The notes: generated by a model from the sequence alone, not told the origin. Shown: positions 8,585-17,786, counted from the first letter of the stretch. The stretch is DNA of 64,000 nucleotides from Iamia sp038233075 (GCA_038233075.1 JBBSMQ010000001.1:117987-181986), one strand, 5' to 3'. Program-made: numbers and translations.

Positions 8585-8700
8585 AGCCCGATCGGGCTCC
8601 AACGCCGCCCGATTCGGTTGGAATCGGGATGGTGGGATTGCTACCCGTGAAGGTGAGCGAGAGGGTGTCGTCGAGGGCGGACCTCGCCGGGCGACACCCT
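8585..8700. terminator. Cluster of three inverted repeats after the FHA gene
   Basis: Positions 8585-8598 are a 14-bp palindrome. Positions 8608-8615 and 8621-8628 (CCCGATTC/GAATCGGG) form an 8-bp stem with a 5-nt loop. Positions 8662-8670 and 8692-8700 (AGGGTGTCG/CGACACCCT) form a longer hairpin. None has a T tract. They fill the 172-nt gap between the FHA gene and the ABC operon and probably end transcription of the first unit. Confidence 0.45.
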
Positions 8701-8738
8701 GGGACCCGGCCGGGCCCGGCTGCGCCGCAGGGCTGCTC

Positions 8739-8744
8739 TAGGGT
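8739..8744 (+). promoter_or_regulatory. Predicted -10 box of the ABC exporter operon
   Basis: TAGGGT lies 6 nt before the GTG start at 8751. The start has no Shine-Dalgarno upstream, so a leaderless mRNA beginning at the GTG is likely. No clear -35 was seen. Confidence 0.45.
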
Positions 8745-8750
8745 CCGGCT

Positions 8751-9725
8751 GTGCCTGTCGTCGCGCCCACACCCGGCCCCGACGGCACCGTCCTCTCCGC
8801 CGTCGGGGTGGTGAAGAGCTGGGGCTCGACCCTCGCCCTGGCGGGCGCCGACGTCACCGTCGGCCCAGGGGTGACGGGCCTGCTGGGAGCCAACGGGTCG
8901 GGCAAGACCACCCTCTTCGGCCTCCTGCTCGGGCTGCACCCACCCGACGAGGGTCAGATCCAGGTCCTGGGCCTCGACCCCACCACTGCCGGGCCCGAGG
9001 TCCGGGCCCGGGTCGGCTACTCCCCCGAGCACCACTCGCTGCCCCCCGACGTCAAGGCCGTCGACCTGGTCCGTCACGTGGCCGAGTGCCACGGCCTGCC
9101 CCGCCGGGAGGCGACGGGACGGGCCTCGGACGTGCTGTGGCAGGTGGGCCTGGGCGAGGAGCGGGTGCGTCCGCTCGGCACCCTGTCCACCGGCCAGCGC
9201 CAGCGGGTGAAGCTGGCCCAGGCCATCGTCCACGACCCGGTGCTGGTGCTGCTCGACGAACCCACCGAGGGCCTCGACCCCGTCCAGCGCGACGACATGC
9301 TCGCCCTCATCCGGCGCGTGGGCCACGACTTCGGCATCCACGTGGTGCTCTCCAGCCACGTGCTCGACGAGGTCGAGCGGGTCGCCGACGCCGCCGTGAT
9401 CCTCCACGCCGGTCAGGTGGTGAGCAGTGGCGCCCTCGCCGACCTCCAGACGTCGGGCACCGGCGGCGTCGTGGTCGAGGTGGTCGGGGACCCGGCCCCG
9501 CTGCTGACCGCTGTGGTCGACCGGGGCCTGACCGCCACCGAGACGGGCGTCCGAGTCGTGGTGGAGGGGGGGCCGGAGGTCTTCGATGTCGTGCGCGACC
9601 TGTTGGCCGATTTGATGCTTCCCGTCCGGCGCCTGGAGCCTCGGCGTCGGAGCCTGGAGGAGGTGTTCCTGTCCTCGGGGCTCACCGGCGGCCAGGCCGA
9701 CCCGATGGGGAGCAGTGGTGGCTGA
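8751..9725 (+). CDS. ABC-2 type exporter ATP-binding protein (first pair)
   Basis: A 324-residue cytosolic ATPase with Walker A GANGSGKTT, signature LSTGQRQR, Walker B LVLLDEP and the switch His in LSSHVLDE. After residue 230 a degenerate C-terminal extension, as in CcmA/DrrA-type exporters, is rich in Val and Gly. It starts with GTG at 8751. The downstream permease gene overlaps it by a few bases, so the two form one transporter. The substrate cannot be told. Drug, lipid or polyketide export is the usual role of this subfamily. Confidence 0.93.
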   Translation: MPVVAPTPGPDGTVLSAVGVVKSWGSTLALAGADVTVGPGVTGLLGANGSGKTTLFGLLLGLHPPDEGQIQVLGLDPTTAGPEVRARVGYSPEHHSLPPDVKAVDLVRHVAECHGLPRREATGRASDVLWQVGLGEERVRPLGTLSTGQRQRVKLAQAIVHDPVLVLLDEPTEGLDPVQRDDMLALIRRVGHDFGIHVVLSSHVLDEVERVADAAVILHAGQVVSSGALADLQTSGTGGVVVEVVGDPAPLLTAVVDRGLTATETGVRVVVEGGPEVFDVVRDLLADLMLPVRRLEPRRRSLEEVFLSSGLTGGQADPMGSSGG

Positions 9726-10605
9726 CGCGTCGCCAGCCGGTCGCCCGGCCCGCATCCTGGACCGCGGCTACCGCACCTACAGCGGCCCGCGCCAGGGCGT
9801 CCGCGGCGCCATGGCGACCCTGGGCCGCCACAGCGGCCAGCGCGCCCTGGGACTGCGCCGCTCGGCCTGGGCCAAGGTCCTCCCCCTTGCCTCCGTGGCC
9901 ATCTCCTACGTGCCCGCCATCGTGTTCATCGGCCTCGTCGCCCTCCTCCCCGAAGAGGACGTCGTCACCATCGAGCTGCCGTCCTACGGCGACTACTTCT
10001 TCTTCATCCAGGCCGCCCTCACCCTGTTCGTGGCCTTCGTGGGGCCCGAGGTCCTGTGCCCGGACCGCAGGACGGGGATGTTGGGCATCTACCTGGCCTC
10101 CCCGCTCACCCGCGACACCTACCTGGTGGCCAAGGCCGCCATCACCTTCGCCATCCTCAGCCTGATCACGGTGGGCCCACCGCTGCTGATGCTCATCGCC
10201 TACGTGATCCAGGGCGTGGGCCCCGATGGCCCCGCCGGCGTGGCCGGGACGCTGGCGCGCATCGTCGCCGCCGGGGCAGTGCTGAGCGCGCTCTACACCG
10301 CGGTGTCGATGGGCGTGTCCTCCCTCACCGACCGCAAGGCCTTCGCCACCGCCGCCCTGCTCCTGGTGGTCGTGGTGCCCTCGTTGTTCATCACGGTGCT
10401 GGTCGAGGCCATCGGAGCCCCCGAGGGCCTCTACTCCCTGAGCCTGCTCGTCGGACCCTTCACCCTGGTGCAGCTGATCCACGGCGAGGCGACCCCGAAC
10501 GTCGCCCTCACCCTGCCCACCGCCCTCGCCGGCGCCGCCGCCCTGACCGTCCTCGGCACGGTGGTGTGCCGGGTCCGCTACCAGCTCCTCCAGGTCACCC
10601 GGTGA
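9718..10605 (+). CDS. ABC-2 type exporter permease (first pair)
   Basis: 295 residues from the GTG at 9718 (9715 is an equally possible GTG), overlapping the ATPase stop by 8 nt. About six membrane helices are visible, including KVLPLASVAISYVPAIVF, QAALTLFVAFVGPEVL and ATAALLLVVVVPSLFITVL. The central PDRRTGMLGIYLASPLTRDTYLVAK is typical of ABC-2 permeases, whose cytosolic loop contacts the ATPase. The stop overlaps the next ATPase start as GTGA. It should work with the ATPase at 8751-9725 in the cytoplasmic membrane. Confidence 0.88.
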   Translation: MADASPAGRPARILDRGYRTYSGPRQGVRGAMATLGRHSGQRALGLRRSAWAKVLPLASVAISYVPAIVFIGLVALLPEEDVVTIELPSYGDYFFFIQAALTLFVAFVGPEVLCPDRRTGMLGIYLASPLTRDTYLVAKAAITFAILSLITVGPPLLMLIAYVIQGVGPDGPAGVAGTLARIVAAGAVLSALYTAVSMGVSSLTDRKAFATAALLLVVVVPSLFITVLVEAIGAPEGLYSLSLLVGPFTLVQLIHGEATPNVALTLPTALAGAAALTVLGTVVCRVRYQLLQVTR

Positions 10606-11576
10606 CCGCGCCGGCCCCCACCACCCCGGCCGATCCGGCCCCGACGGGCCCCGCCTCGACGTCGGCCATGGTCGAGGTGGACGGGTGCACCCGCTGGTTC
10701 GGCGACGTCGTGGCCGTGTCGGAGGTGAGCTTCACCCTGCAGGCCGGCGTCACCGCGCTGCTGGGCCCCAACGGCGCCGGGAAGTCCACCCTCCTCCGCC
10801 TGCTCTGCGGGCTCGTCGCCCCCGCCCGGGGCACCGTCCGGGTGCTGGGGCGCGACCCCCGTCGCGACATCGGGGTCCACCGCGACCTGGGCCTGGTCCC
10901 CCAGCAGGAGACGGTGTTCGACCGCCTGACCGCGCTCGAGCTGGTGGAGACCTGCGCCCTGCTTCGAGGGATCAGCGAGCCCCGCGACGCGGCGGCCGGC
11001 GCCCTCGCCGCGGTGGAGCTCGATCCGGCCGACCCCCGGCACCTCCCCACCTACTCCCGCGGCATGCGCCAGCGCGTGAAGGTGGCCCAGGCGATCGTCC
11101 ACGAGCCTGCGGTCCTCGTCCTCGACGAGCCCCTGACCGGTCTCGACCCCCGCCAGCGCCGCCACATGACCGACCTGTTCCACCGCCTCGGCGACGAGGG
11201 CCGCTGCGTGATCGTCTCCAGCCACGTGCTGGAGGAGGTGGAGCGGTTCGGGTCCGACGTGCTCGTCATCGTCCAGGGCCGTCTCGCCGCCGAGGGCGAC
11301 TACCGCGCCATCCGCGACCTCATGGACGACCGTCCGCACCGCATCCGGTTGCGCACCGACCGGCCCCACGAGGTTGCGGGGCGGCTGCTGGCGGCGGGGA
11401 CGGTGCTCGGCCTCGAGGTCACCGGCGCCGACACCGTCATCGTCGAGACGGACCGGGTCCACGACCTCCGGGGCACGGTGGCGTCGGTCGCCCGCGTCGT
11501 CGACGCCCACCTGTGGGAGGTCGTGCCCCTCGACGACGACCTGGACTCGGTCTTCCGCTACCTGGTGGGCCGATGA
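10602..11576 (+). CDS. ABC-2 type exporter ATP-binding protein (second pair)
   Basis: 324 residues from the GTG at 10602, which overlaps the preceding TGA by 4 nt. A short Ala/Pro/Thr N-terminus precedes the ATPase core: Walker A GPNGAGKST, Q-loop LVPQQETVF, signature YSRGMRQRVK, Walker B VLVLDEP and SSHVLEE. A C-terminal regulatory-like extension follows from about residue 235. It resembles the first ATPase in layout and probably arose by duplication of the ATPase-permease pair. It couples to the permease that overlaps its stop. Confidence 0.93.
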   Translation: MTAPAPTTPADPAPTGPASTSAMVEVDGCTRWFGDVVAVSEVSFTLQAGVTALLGPNGAGKSTLLRLLCGLVAPARGTVRVLGRDPRRDIGVHRDLGLVPQQETVFDRLTALELVETCALLRGISEPRDAAAGALAAVELDPADPRHLPTYSRGMRQRVKVAQAIVHEPAVLVLDEPLTGLDPRQRRHMTDLFHRLGDEGRCVIVSSHVLEEVERFGSDVLVIVQGRLAAEGDYRAIRDLMDDRPHRIRLRTDRPHEVAGRLLAAGTVLGLEVTGADTVIVETDRVHDLRGTVASVARVVDAHLWEVVPLDDDLDSVFRYLVGR

Positions 11577-12337
11577 CGGCGCCGGCCCCTGCGACCGCTC
11601 CGCGCGATCGGAGCTCCGGTTCGCCCCCCGGGTCGTTCCGTCGGCTCTACGCCGTGTTCCTGCGCCACCAGCTCACCTGGGGGCGGGCGGCGGTGATCCT
11701 CGGCCTCGGCGCCCTCGCCGTGGTGGTGGGCCTGGCCCTGCGCTCCGGCGCCGACGACCAGGTGACGGCGGGGACCGAGTTCATCAACGGCTTCGCCTTC
11801 ACCACGGTGGTGCCCATCTGCGCCCTGGTGTTCGCCAGCTCGTCGCTGGGCGACACCGTCGACGACCGCACCCTGGTCTACCTGTGGCTCACCCCCGTCG
11901 GCCGGTGGCGCGTGGCCGGGGCGGCCACCCTGGCGTCGATCACCGTCGCCCTCCCGCTGGTGTTCGTGCCCCTCGTCCTGGCCGCGGCCGCCACCGGCGC
12001 CGGCCCGGCCCTCGTCGGCGCCACCGCCGTGGCCTGCATCGTGGGCACCGTCGGCTACGCCGGGGTGTTCGCCGCCCTCGGGCTCCGCGTCCGTCGAGCC
12101 CTGCTGTGGGGCATCGCCTACATCCTCATCTGGGAGGGCTTCGTCGCCACCGCCAGCGACACCGCGGCCAAGCTCTCGCTGCGGGCCTACACCGCCTCCA
12201 TCCTGTCCCAGTACACCGGCGTGGGGCTCCGGCTCGGATCGCTCACGCTGGTCTCGGGCATCGTGGTCCCCCTCGTGGTCGGGGTGGCCTTCGTCGGGGT
12301 CACCACGTGGCTGCTGACCCGGGTCACGGTCGACTGA
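11573..12337 (+). CDS. ABC-2 type exporter permease (second pair)
   Basis: 254 residues. The ATG at 11573 overlaps the ATPase stop (ATGA). After a 20-residue cytosolic start there are about six membrane helices (for example AAVILGLGALAVVVGLAL, ATLASITVALPLVFVPLVLA, SGIVVPLVVGVAFVGVTTWLL). SSLGDTVDDRTLVYLWLTPVGRWR is the ABC-2 loop facing the ATPase. It pairs with the ATPase just upstream. The four genes form a tight ATPase-permease-ATPase-permease unit. Confidence 0.87.
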   Translation: MTAPAPATAPRDRSSGSPPGSFRRLYAVFLRHQLTWGRAAVILGLGALAVVVGLALRSGADDQVTAGTEFINGFAFTTVVPICALVFASSSLGDTVDDRTLVYLWLTPVGRWRVAGAATLASITVALPLVFVPLVLAAAATGAGPALVGATAVACIVGTVGYAGVFAALGLRVRRALLWGIAYILIWEGFVATASDTAAKLSLRAYTASILSQYTGVGLRLGSLTLVSGIVVPLVVGVAFVGVTTWLLTRVTVD

Positions 12338-13659
12338 ACGCGCCCACCGGGACGACCGCGTCGCGGCGGGACATCCTCCGATTGGCGGTCCCGGCCCTGG
12401 GCGCGCTGGCGGCTGAGCCGCTCTACGTGCTGGCCGACACCGCCATCGTGGGCCACCTGGGGACGGCCCAGCTCGGTGGGCTGGGCATCGCCTCCACCGT
12501 CCTGCTGACGGCGGCGACCGCGTTCATCTTCCTCGCCTACGGGACCACCGGGGCGGTCGGTCGCCGCATCGGGGCCGGCGACGACCGGGGGGCCGTCCAC
12601 GTGGCGGTGCAGGGGCTGTGGCTCGCCCTCGGCCTGGGTGTGGTGTCGGCGCTCGTCCTCGTCGCGCTCGGGCCCGCGCTCATCGGGCTGCTCGGCGGCC
12701 AGGGGGCGGTGGCGACCAACGCCCTGGTGTACCTGCGGATCTCCCTGGTGGGGATCCCGGCCCTGCTCGTCACCATGGCCGGCACCGGCTACCTGCGCGG
12801 CATCCAGGATGCCCGCACCCCCCTCGTCGTGGCCGCCGCCACCGCGGCAGGCAACCTCGGCCTGCAGGTGGTGCTGATCGAGGGGCTCGGGTTCGGCATC
12901 GGAGCCTCGGCCCTCTCGACGGTGGTGGCCCAGGGCGCGGGGGCCGCCGTCTACCTGGTCAAGGTGCTGGGCGCCGCCCGCCGCCTGGGCGCAGCGCGGG
13001 GGCCGGACCGGGCGATCCTGGCCCGCCTGGCTCGCATCGGGCGCGACCTCCTCATCCGCACCGCAGCGCTGCGCCTGGCCTTCGGCGGGGCCACCGCGGT
13101 GGCGGCGCGCCTCGGGAACGTGCCGCTGGCCGCGCACCAGGTGGCCTTCGAGGTCATGATCTCCCTGGCCCTGGTGCTCGACGCGCTGGCCATCGCCGGA
13201 CAGTCCCTGGTGTCAACCGCCCTGGGGGCCGGCGACAGCGCTTCCGCGCAGGCCACCGGCCGCCGCATCCTGGGGTGGGGGCTGGCGGCCGGCGTGGCGG
13301 TGGGGTTCGCCGTGCTCGTGCTGCGGGTGCCGATGGCCGGGCTGTTCAGCGACGACCCGGCGGTGGAGGCCCTGACCGCGGACCTGCTCGTCTGGGTGGC
13401 GGTGCTGCAACCGGTGGCGGGAGTGGTGTTCGCCCTCGACGGGGTCCTCATCGGCGCCGGTGATCTGCGCTACCTGGCCCGGGCCATGGCCGTCGTGGGC
13501 ATCGGCTTCGTCCTGCTCGCCCTCGGCGTGCTGCGGGCCGACCTCGGTGTGCTCTGGCTCTGGGCCGCGCTCGGCGTCATGCTCCTCGGCCGCCTCGTCC
13601 CCCTCCTGGCCCGCTTCCATCGCGGCGCCTGGGCCGTCGCCGGCATCGAACACCCGTGA
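12307..13659 (+). CDS. MATE family efflux transporter (DinF-like)
   Basis: About 450 residues with twelve membrane helices. The opening RRDILRLAVPALGALAAEPLYVLADTAIVGHLGT is the hallmark of MATE transporters of the DinF branch. Inverted-repeat halves are visible (LLVTMAGTGYLRGIQDARTP in the first, VVFALDGVLIGAGDLRYL in the second). It exports cationic drugs or metabolites using Na+ or H+. The start is uncertain: GTG at 12307 overlaps the ABC permease by 31 nt, and CTG at 12334 is the other option. No ATG precedes the conserved N-terminus. It probably shares the ABC operon transcript. Confidence 0.88.
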   Translation: MAADPGHGRLNAPTGTTASRRDILRLAVPALGALAAEPLYVLADTAIVGHLGTAQLGGLGIASTVLLTAATAFIFLAYGTTGAVGRRIGAGDDRGAVHVAVQGLWLALGLGVVSALVLVALGPALIGLLGGQGAVATNALVYLRISLVGIPALLVTMAGTGYLRGIQDARTPLVVAAATAAGNLGLQVVLIEGLGFGIGASALSTVVAQGAGAAVYLVKVLGAARRLGAARGPDRAILARLARIGRDLLIRTAALRLAFGGATAVAARLGNVPLAAHQVAFEVMISLALVLDALAIAGQSLVSTALGAGDSASAQATGRRILGWGLAAGVAVGFAVLVLRVPMAGLFSDDPAVEALTADLLVWVAVLQPVAGVVFALDGVLIGAGDLRYLARAMAVVGIGFVLLALGVLRADLGVLWLWAALGVMLLGRLVPLLARFHRGAWAVAGIEHP

Positions 13660-13739
13660 GGCTCCGGTCCTCGGTCCGTCATCTCACGGCGCTCGTCGAT
13701 GCGGCGACAGGGAGCCGCGCTCGTCGAGGGTTCGCCGAC

Positions 13740-14284
13740 CTAGGCCACGCCCTGGTACAGGTCGTCGACATCCAGCTCGACGGCCGGGCAGTCCGGGGCC
13801 AGCGTGTCGCCGGGGCCCAGGACCGACTGGGCCCAGGTGTCGCCGTGGCAGCGGTGCACCTCGATCCGGGGGATGTCGGGATGAGCGACGAGGTAGGTGC
13901 GCAGGCTGGCGATCCGGGTGTAGTCGGCCAGCTTCTCGCGGCGGTCGATGGTCTCCGAGGACGGTGACAGGACCTCGACGATGAGGCAGGGCGCATCCTC
14001 GAAGCGGTCGTCGGGCGGGTCACCGCAGGCGACCATGACATCGGGGTAGTAGCCGTCGGCGCCGGCTCTCACCTTCATGTCGCTGACGTAGGCCCGGCAC
14101 CCCTCGGCGATGGCGGCGCCGCGGACGCCGGCGAGGACGCTGGTGGCGAGGAGGTTGTGGCGGCGCAGGGCGCCGTCATGGCGTAGACGTTGCCGCCCAC
14201 CAGCTCGTGACGGACCTCCGGGCTCGCCTCCTCGAAGGCCAGCCACGCATTGAAGTCGAGGTGCGCGGTCTCGGGGGTGCTCAC
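13740..14284 (-). pseudogene. Uma2 family (DUF820) protein, one-base frameshift
   Basis: The N-terminal part starts at the GTG at 14284 (STPETAHLDFNAWLAFEEAS, then RHELVGGNVYAMT). The rest (ALRRHNLLATSVLAGVRGAA, VSDMKVRAGADGYYPDVMV, LIVEVLSPSSETIDRREKL, stop at 13740) is in another frame. One missing C on the plus strand near 14171-14174 (G on the coding strand) would restore 181 residues matching complete Uma2 proteins, with the core acids in YPDVMV and VEVLSPS intact. TAGCCT lies 7 nt before the GTG. It is either a homopolymer error or a recently inactivated gene. It is distinct in sequence from the Uma2 gene at 1200. Confidence 0.75.
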
Positions 14285-14648
14285 CACCCCCAGGCTACCC
14301 CCGAGGTCGTGATCCGATCCCTGCTCGGAGTGGTGGCGGGCCCGTACCGGTGAACGTCCCACACGCCCCGACGTGCGTTCCGATCACCTCGTCGGCGCGG
14401 GCACCAGCACCAGAGCGACGTGGCACCAGGTATCCTCCGTCGACGCCGATCGGTCCAGGGGGAGTGCGCGGTGAGGGATGCCAGTGCATCGACCGATCGT
14501 CGGACGAGACGGATAGATGGGCGCCCACAGAGCGCCGGAGCGCCGCCTCTCCCAGCCTCGGCTGGCGCCTCGGCACCGTGCTGTCGCTGAGAGGCCTCGG
14601 GAGCGTCTCGTACGACTTTGCCACGTTGGCGCCTATCCGCTCGGCCTC
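14285..14648. other. Non-coding gap with one long inverted repeat
   Basis: About 360 bases without a supported gene. TAGCCT at 14292-14297 (minus) is the predicted -10 box of the broken Uma2 gene. CTGAGAGGCC at 14587-14596 and GGCCTCTCAG at 14643-14652 are perfect 10-bp inverted arms 46 nt apart, the right arm overlapping the stop of the acetyltransferase gene. A 109-codon minus-strand ORF here shows no domain-like pattern and is not called. Confidence 0.5.
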
Positions 14649-15893
14649 TCAGAACAGGGTGGCGCAGTGGGGGGCGAGGTCGGTGTGGAAGAGGGCGTCG
14701 GCCACGGCCAACGCGCCCGGCCGGTGCTCACACGCCCGACCCACCCGGGCCAGGGCCGACGGGGCCAGGTCTCCGAGGGCGATGGCGCCCAGCTCCTCGG
14801 CCCCCAGCGTGAGGTCGGCCTCGTCGCTGGTCGGCGCGACCTGGCCGGCGCCGTCGGCCTCGGCCTCGATGCGGAACCGTCCGCCCGACGCCGGCCGGAA
14901 GGCGTCGACGACGTCGACCACGACCGTGCCCGCCCCGCCCCAGCGCCTCGGACCGAGGGCCGCCGGGACGTCGAGGATGCGCAGCCACAGCCAGTCCGAC
15001 AGGGCCGAGCCCCGCACCCGACGGGTGTCGCGGGCGGCCAGCAGCAGAGGATCATCGAGGGGGGCGTGGAGAACGTCGACCTCGGCGTAGAGGTCGTGGG
15101 CCAACAGGCCCCGCCACAGAGCCAGGTGCACGGCGTCGTCGGCCGCCTCTACCCCGTCGACGCGGAGGGTGCTGGCCGGGAGCCGGTCGGGCCACCATGC
15201 CTCATGGGCCCGGTAGGTGGCCCAGCCGTCGACCTCGTCGGCGGGGTCGGTGTGGAGCAGCACCATGAGGGCGCTCCCTCCGTGGCGGTGGCTCGGCCGG
15301 TCGAGGAAGACATGGGTCTCCCACCAGGCGTCCGAGCGGCCCACGGCCCCGGCCCGCCCGGCCCGGATGCGCTCGTAGGCGGCAGGCAGCACCGTGCGGG
15401 CCCGGTCGACGGTGATCTGCTGGAGCCGACCCGGCGGCTCCGGGGCGTCGGCGCGGAGGCGGGCCCACGCCGGGTCGACGCGCAGGCGGAGGCCCCGGGT
15501 GGCCACGCCGTAGCCGAAGCGTCCGTAGATCGAGGCCTCCGACGCCGTGAGCACCGCCACCGGCTCGGGTCCGGCGGCCACGTCGTCGAGCTGGCGACGC
15601 ATGAGCTCGGTGAGCACGCCCTGACGACGGTGGGTGGGGGCCACGCCCACCATGGTGACGCCGGCCGCGGGGACGACGGTGCCGCCGGGGAGGGTGAGGT
15701 CCAGGGTGAAGGCGCCGGTGGCACCCACCCACTCGTCGCCGTCGAGGGCCCCGATGCTGCGCGCCGGCTTCCACAGCATGCCCTCGTCCGCGATCGCCTC
15801 CGCGGTGGGCGCCGGATCGCCGAAGCCCCGCCACACCGGGAGCATGAACGGCTCGAGCTCGTCGACCCGGGGGACACGGAAGGTGAGGTCCAT
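14649..15893 (-). CDS. Eis-like GNAT family N-acetyltransferase
   Basis: 414 residues, the usual length for the Eis family. An N-terminal GNAT domain carries the acetyl-CoA motif VTMVGVAPTHRRQGVLTELM, followed by SEASIYGRFGYG, whose tyrosine corresponds to the Eis catalytic tyrosine. A second GNAT-like domain and a sterol-carrier-like C-terminal domain (FRIEAEAD, LGAEELGAIALG) follow. The chain ends in Phe, whose carboxylate is catalytic in mycobacterial Eis. Family members acetylate aminoglycosides and other amines as hexamers. The ATG at 15893 has an AGGA box 8 nt upstream. The gene is 58 nt downstream of a Ser/Thr kinase on the same strand. Confidence 0.88.
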   Translation of the reverse strand: MDLTFRVPRVDELEPFMLPVWRGFGDPAPTAEAIADEGMLWKPARSIGALDGDEWVGATGAFTLDLTLPGGTVVPAAGVTMVGVAPTHRRQGVLTELMRRQLDDVAAGPEPVAVLTASEASIYGRFGYGVATRGLRLRVDPAWARLRADAPEPPGRLQQITVDRARTVLPAAYERIRAGRAGAVGRSDAWWETHVFLDRPSHRHGGSALMVLLHTDPADEVDGWATYRAHEAWWPDRLPASTLRVDGVEAADDAVHLALWRGLLAHDLYAEVDVLHAPLDDPLLLAARDTRRVRGSALSDWLWLRILDVPAALGPRRWGGAGTVVVDVVDAFRPASGGRFRIEAEADGAGQVAPTSDEADLTLGAEELGAIALGDLAPSALARVGRACEHRPGALAVADALFHTDLAPHCATLF

Positions 15894-15951
15894 GGGAAGA
15901 TCCTGGTCGACCGCGGGCCGACCAGCCCACCGGGTTCGCGGGACCAGCGGG

Positions 15952-17640
15952 TCAGGCGCAGCCGGTGATGATGCCCATGAGCTCCTGCGGCAGCTCGCCT
16001 CCGTCGCGGATCTCCTGGTCGAGGTCGGTGAACTCCTCGAAGGTGAAGCGCGACTCGATCTCCCGTAGGGCGCAGGTACACGACTCGGAGGTGCCACCGG
16101 CCTCGGTGCAGGAGTCGGTGAACATCCGGCGGGCCGCCGGCGGGTAGGGGTCGCCTGCCGGCGCGGTGGTAGTGAGGTCGTCGGTGTTGCCCGCCCCCTC
16201 CGTGGTGGTGGTGGTGTCGTCCCGAGTGGTGGTGGTCGTCGCCTCCGAGGACGAGGAGTCACCGCTGCTCACGATGGACGCCAGCACCACGATGAGGACC
16301 ACCGCGACCAGCGCGACGACCGCCACGATGGCCACGAGCCGGCCTCCGCCCGACCCCGGGGGGCCCGGGGCCGGAGCCCCGTAGCCGTACCCCCCACCGG
16401 CCGGGTAGGCGCCCGATGGCGGCGCCCCCGACGGTCCCCCGGGCGCGGGCCCGTAGGCGGCCGGGGCCGGGGTGCCGGCGTAGGGCGCCGGCGTGCCATC
16501 GACCGCGGACGGGTCCGGCGTCGCCGCTCCGCCGGCTGCCACCGGCTGGCCGGAGGGCGTGGCCGGGCCCCCGGTAGGAGGCGGCGCGCCCGGGGGAGGG
16601 GCCACCGGCGGTGCCGGTGTCGGGCTCGGGGACCACGAGGGAGCCGCCGGTGTCGACGGGGCCGGGGCGGCATCCGGCGAGCCGTGGTCGCGCTCCGACG
16701 CGAGGTCGGCCGAGGCGGCACCGGCGGCTCTCGCGACCGGGGGCAGCCCCGGCATGAGGTCCGGATCGGTGTGGAGGGGGACCGAGGCGATGCCCCGCTG
16801 CTCCTGGAGGTGCTGGGCCCACTGGGCCGTCTCGAGGGCGGAGGCCGGACGCCGGGTCGGGTCCTTCTCCATCAGCCCGTGGATCAGCTGGGCGACGTCG
16901 GCGGGGACGCCGACGTCGGTGAGGGCGGGGGGCGCCTCGGTGCTGACGCGGTACATGATGGCGACGACCGACTCGTCGACGTCCTTCACGAACGGCGTCT
17001 GGCCCGTGGCCACCGCGCAGAGCATGGCCCCCAAGGCGTAGAGATCACTCGACGCCGAGGCCCGGTCGCCACGCAGCACCTCGGGTGCGGTGTAGGCGAC
17101 GGTGCCAGTGATGACGCCGGTGGCGGTGCGCTGACTGTCGCCGAAGCGGGCGATGCCGAAGTCCGCCAGCTTGTAGTCGCCGATGCGCGAGGTGAGGACG
17201 TTGGCCGGTTTGATGTCGCGGTGGAGGATCCCCGCCTTGTGGGCTGCCCCCAGCGCGTCGCACATCTGCACCGCGATGCGCAGCACCTCCTCGAGCGGTG
17301 CCGGGCCGTGGTCGCTCAGCTTGGCCTGGAGCGATCCCGACGGCAGGTGCTCCATGGCCAGGAAGGGCAGACCGTCCTGCGTGGCTCCTGCGTCGTACAC
17401 GGTGACCACGTGCGGGTGCCACGACAGCGATCCGATGGCCTGGCACTCAGCCTCGAAGCGACGCTTGGCGTCGTCGTCGGTGGGGTCGACGTTGGTGAGC
17501 ACCTTCAGGGCGACGGTGCGCCGCAGCTTGGGCTGGTGGGACCGGTACACGACGGCGAAGCCGCCCCGGCCCAGCTCGCGCTCGATCTCGTAGCCGGGCA
17601 CGGCGGTGCCCCCCGATGACCTGTCGCCGGGCTCGCTCAC
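15952..17640 (-). CDS. Membrane Ser/Thr protein kinase with Cys-containing extracytoplasmic tail
   Basis: 562 residues. The kinase domain (about 16-275) is complete: GRGGFAVVY loop, VALKVL lysine, HRDIKPANV, DFGIARFG and APEVL. A Pro/Ala/Gly-rich linker (about 300-430) leads to one membrane helix near 436-458. The outside part has Thr-rich stretches and a C-terminal module of about 60 residues with four Cys (DSCTEAG, SCTCALREIE, ITGCA), perhaps disulfide-bonded. There are no PASTA repeats. The GTG at 17640 is the only start that fits the domain. It probably senses an extracellular signal and phosphorylates FHA proteins. Confidence 0.92.
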   Translation of the reverse strand: MSEPGDRSSGGTAVPGYEIERELGRGGFAVVYRSHQPKLRRTVALKVLTNVDPTDDDAKRRFEAECQAIGSLSWHPHVVTVYDAGATQDGLPFLAMEHLPSGSLQAKLSDHGPAPLEEVLRIAVQMCDALGAAHKAGILHRDIKPANVLTSRIGDYKLADFGIARFGDSQRTATGVITGTVAYTAPEVLRGDRASASSDLYALGAMLCAVATGQTPFVKDVDESVVAIMYRVSTEAPPALTDVGVPADVAQLIHGLMEKDPTRRPASALETAQWAQHLQEQRGIASVPLHTDPDLMPGLPPVARAAGAASADLASERDHGSPDAAPAPSTPAAPSWSPSPTPAPPVAPPPGAPPPTGGPATPSGQPVAAGGAATPDPSAVDGTPAPYAGTPAPAAYGPAPGGPSGAPPSGAYPAGGGYGYGAPAPGPPGSGGGRLVAIVAVVALVAVVLIVVLASIVSSGDSSSSEATTTTTRDDTTTTTEGAGNTDDLTTTAPAGDPYPPAARRMFTDSCTEAGGTSESCTCALREIESRFTFEEFTDLDQEIRDGGELPQELMGIITGCA

Positions 17641-17786
17641 TGGTGCTCCATCGCGTCATCAACCACACCCAGGACCTCGATCGTCGCCGAGCACCAATGA
17701 GCGCCGTCGGCTCCCCAAGCTCCGCCGCCGGAGAGCCCGCGCCGTCTGGCTCGCTCGCTACGCTCGCTCACTGGTGCCCCATCGCG
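17631..17786. repeat. 25-nt direct repeat (24/25) flanking the MFS remnant end
   Basis: Positions 17631-17655 and 17762-17786 match at 24 of 25 bases. The left copy covers the kinase start codon and its upstream bases. The right copy is preceded by a short GCTC-rich repeat (17751-17770) and abuts the last recognisable codons of the MFS remnant. A copy-and-paste or slippage event at the kinase 5' end probably joined the remnant here. Confidence 0.65.
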
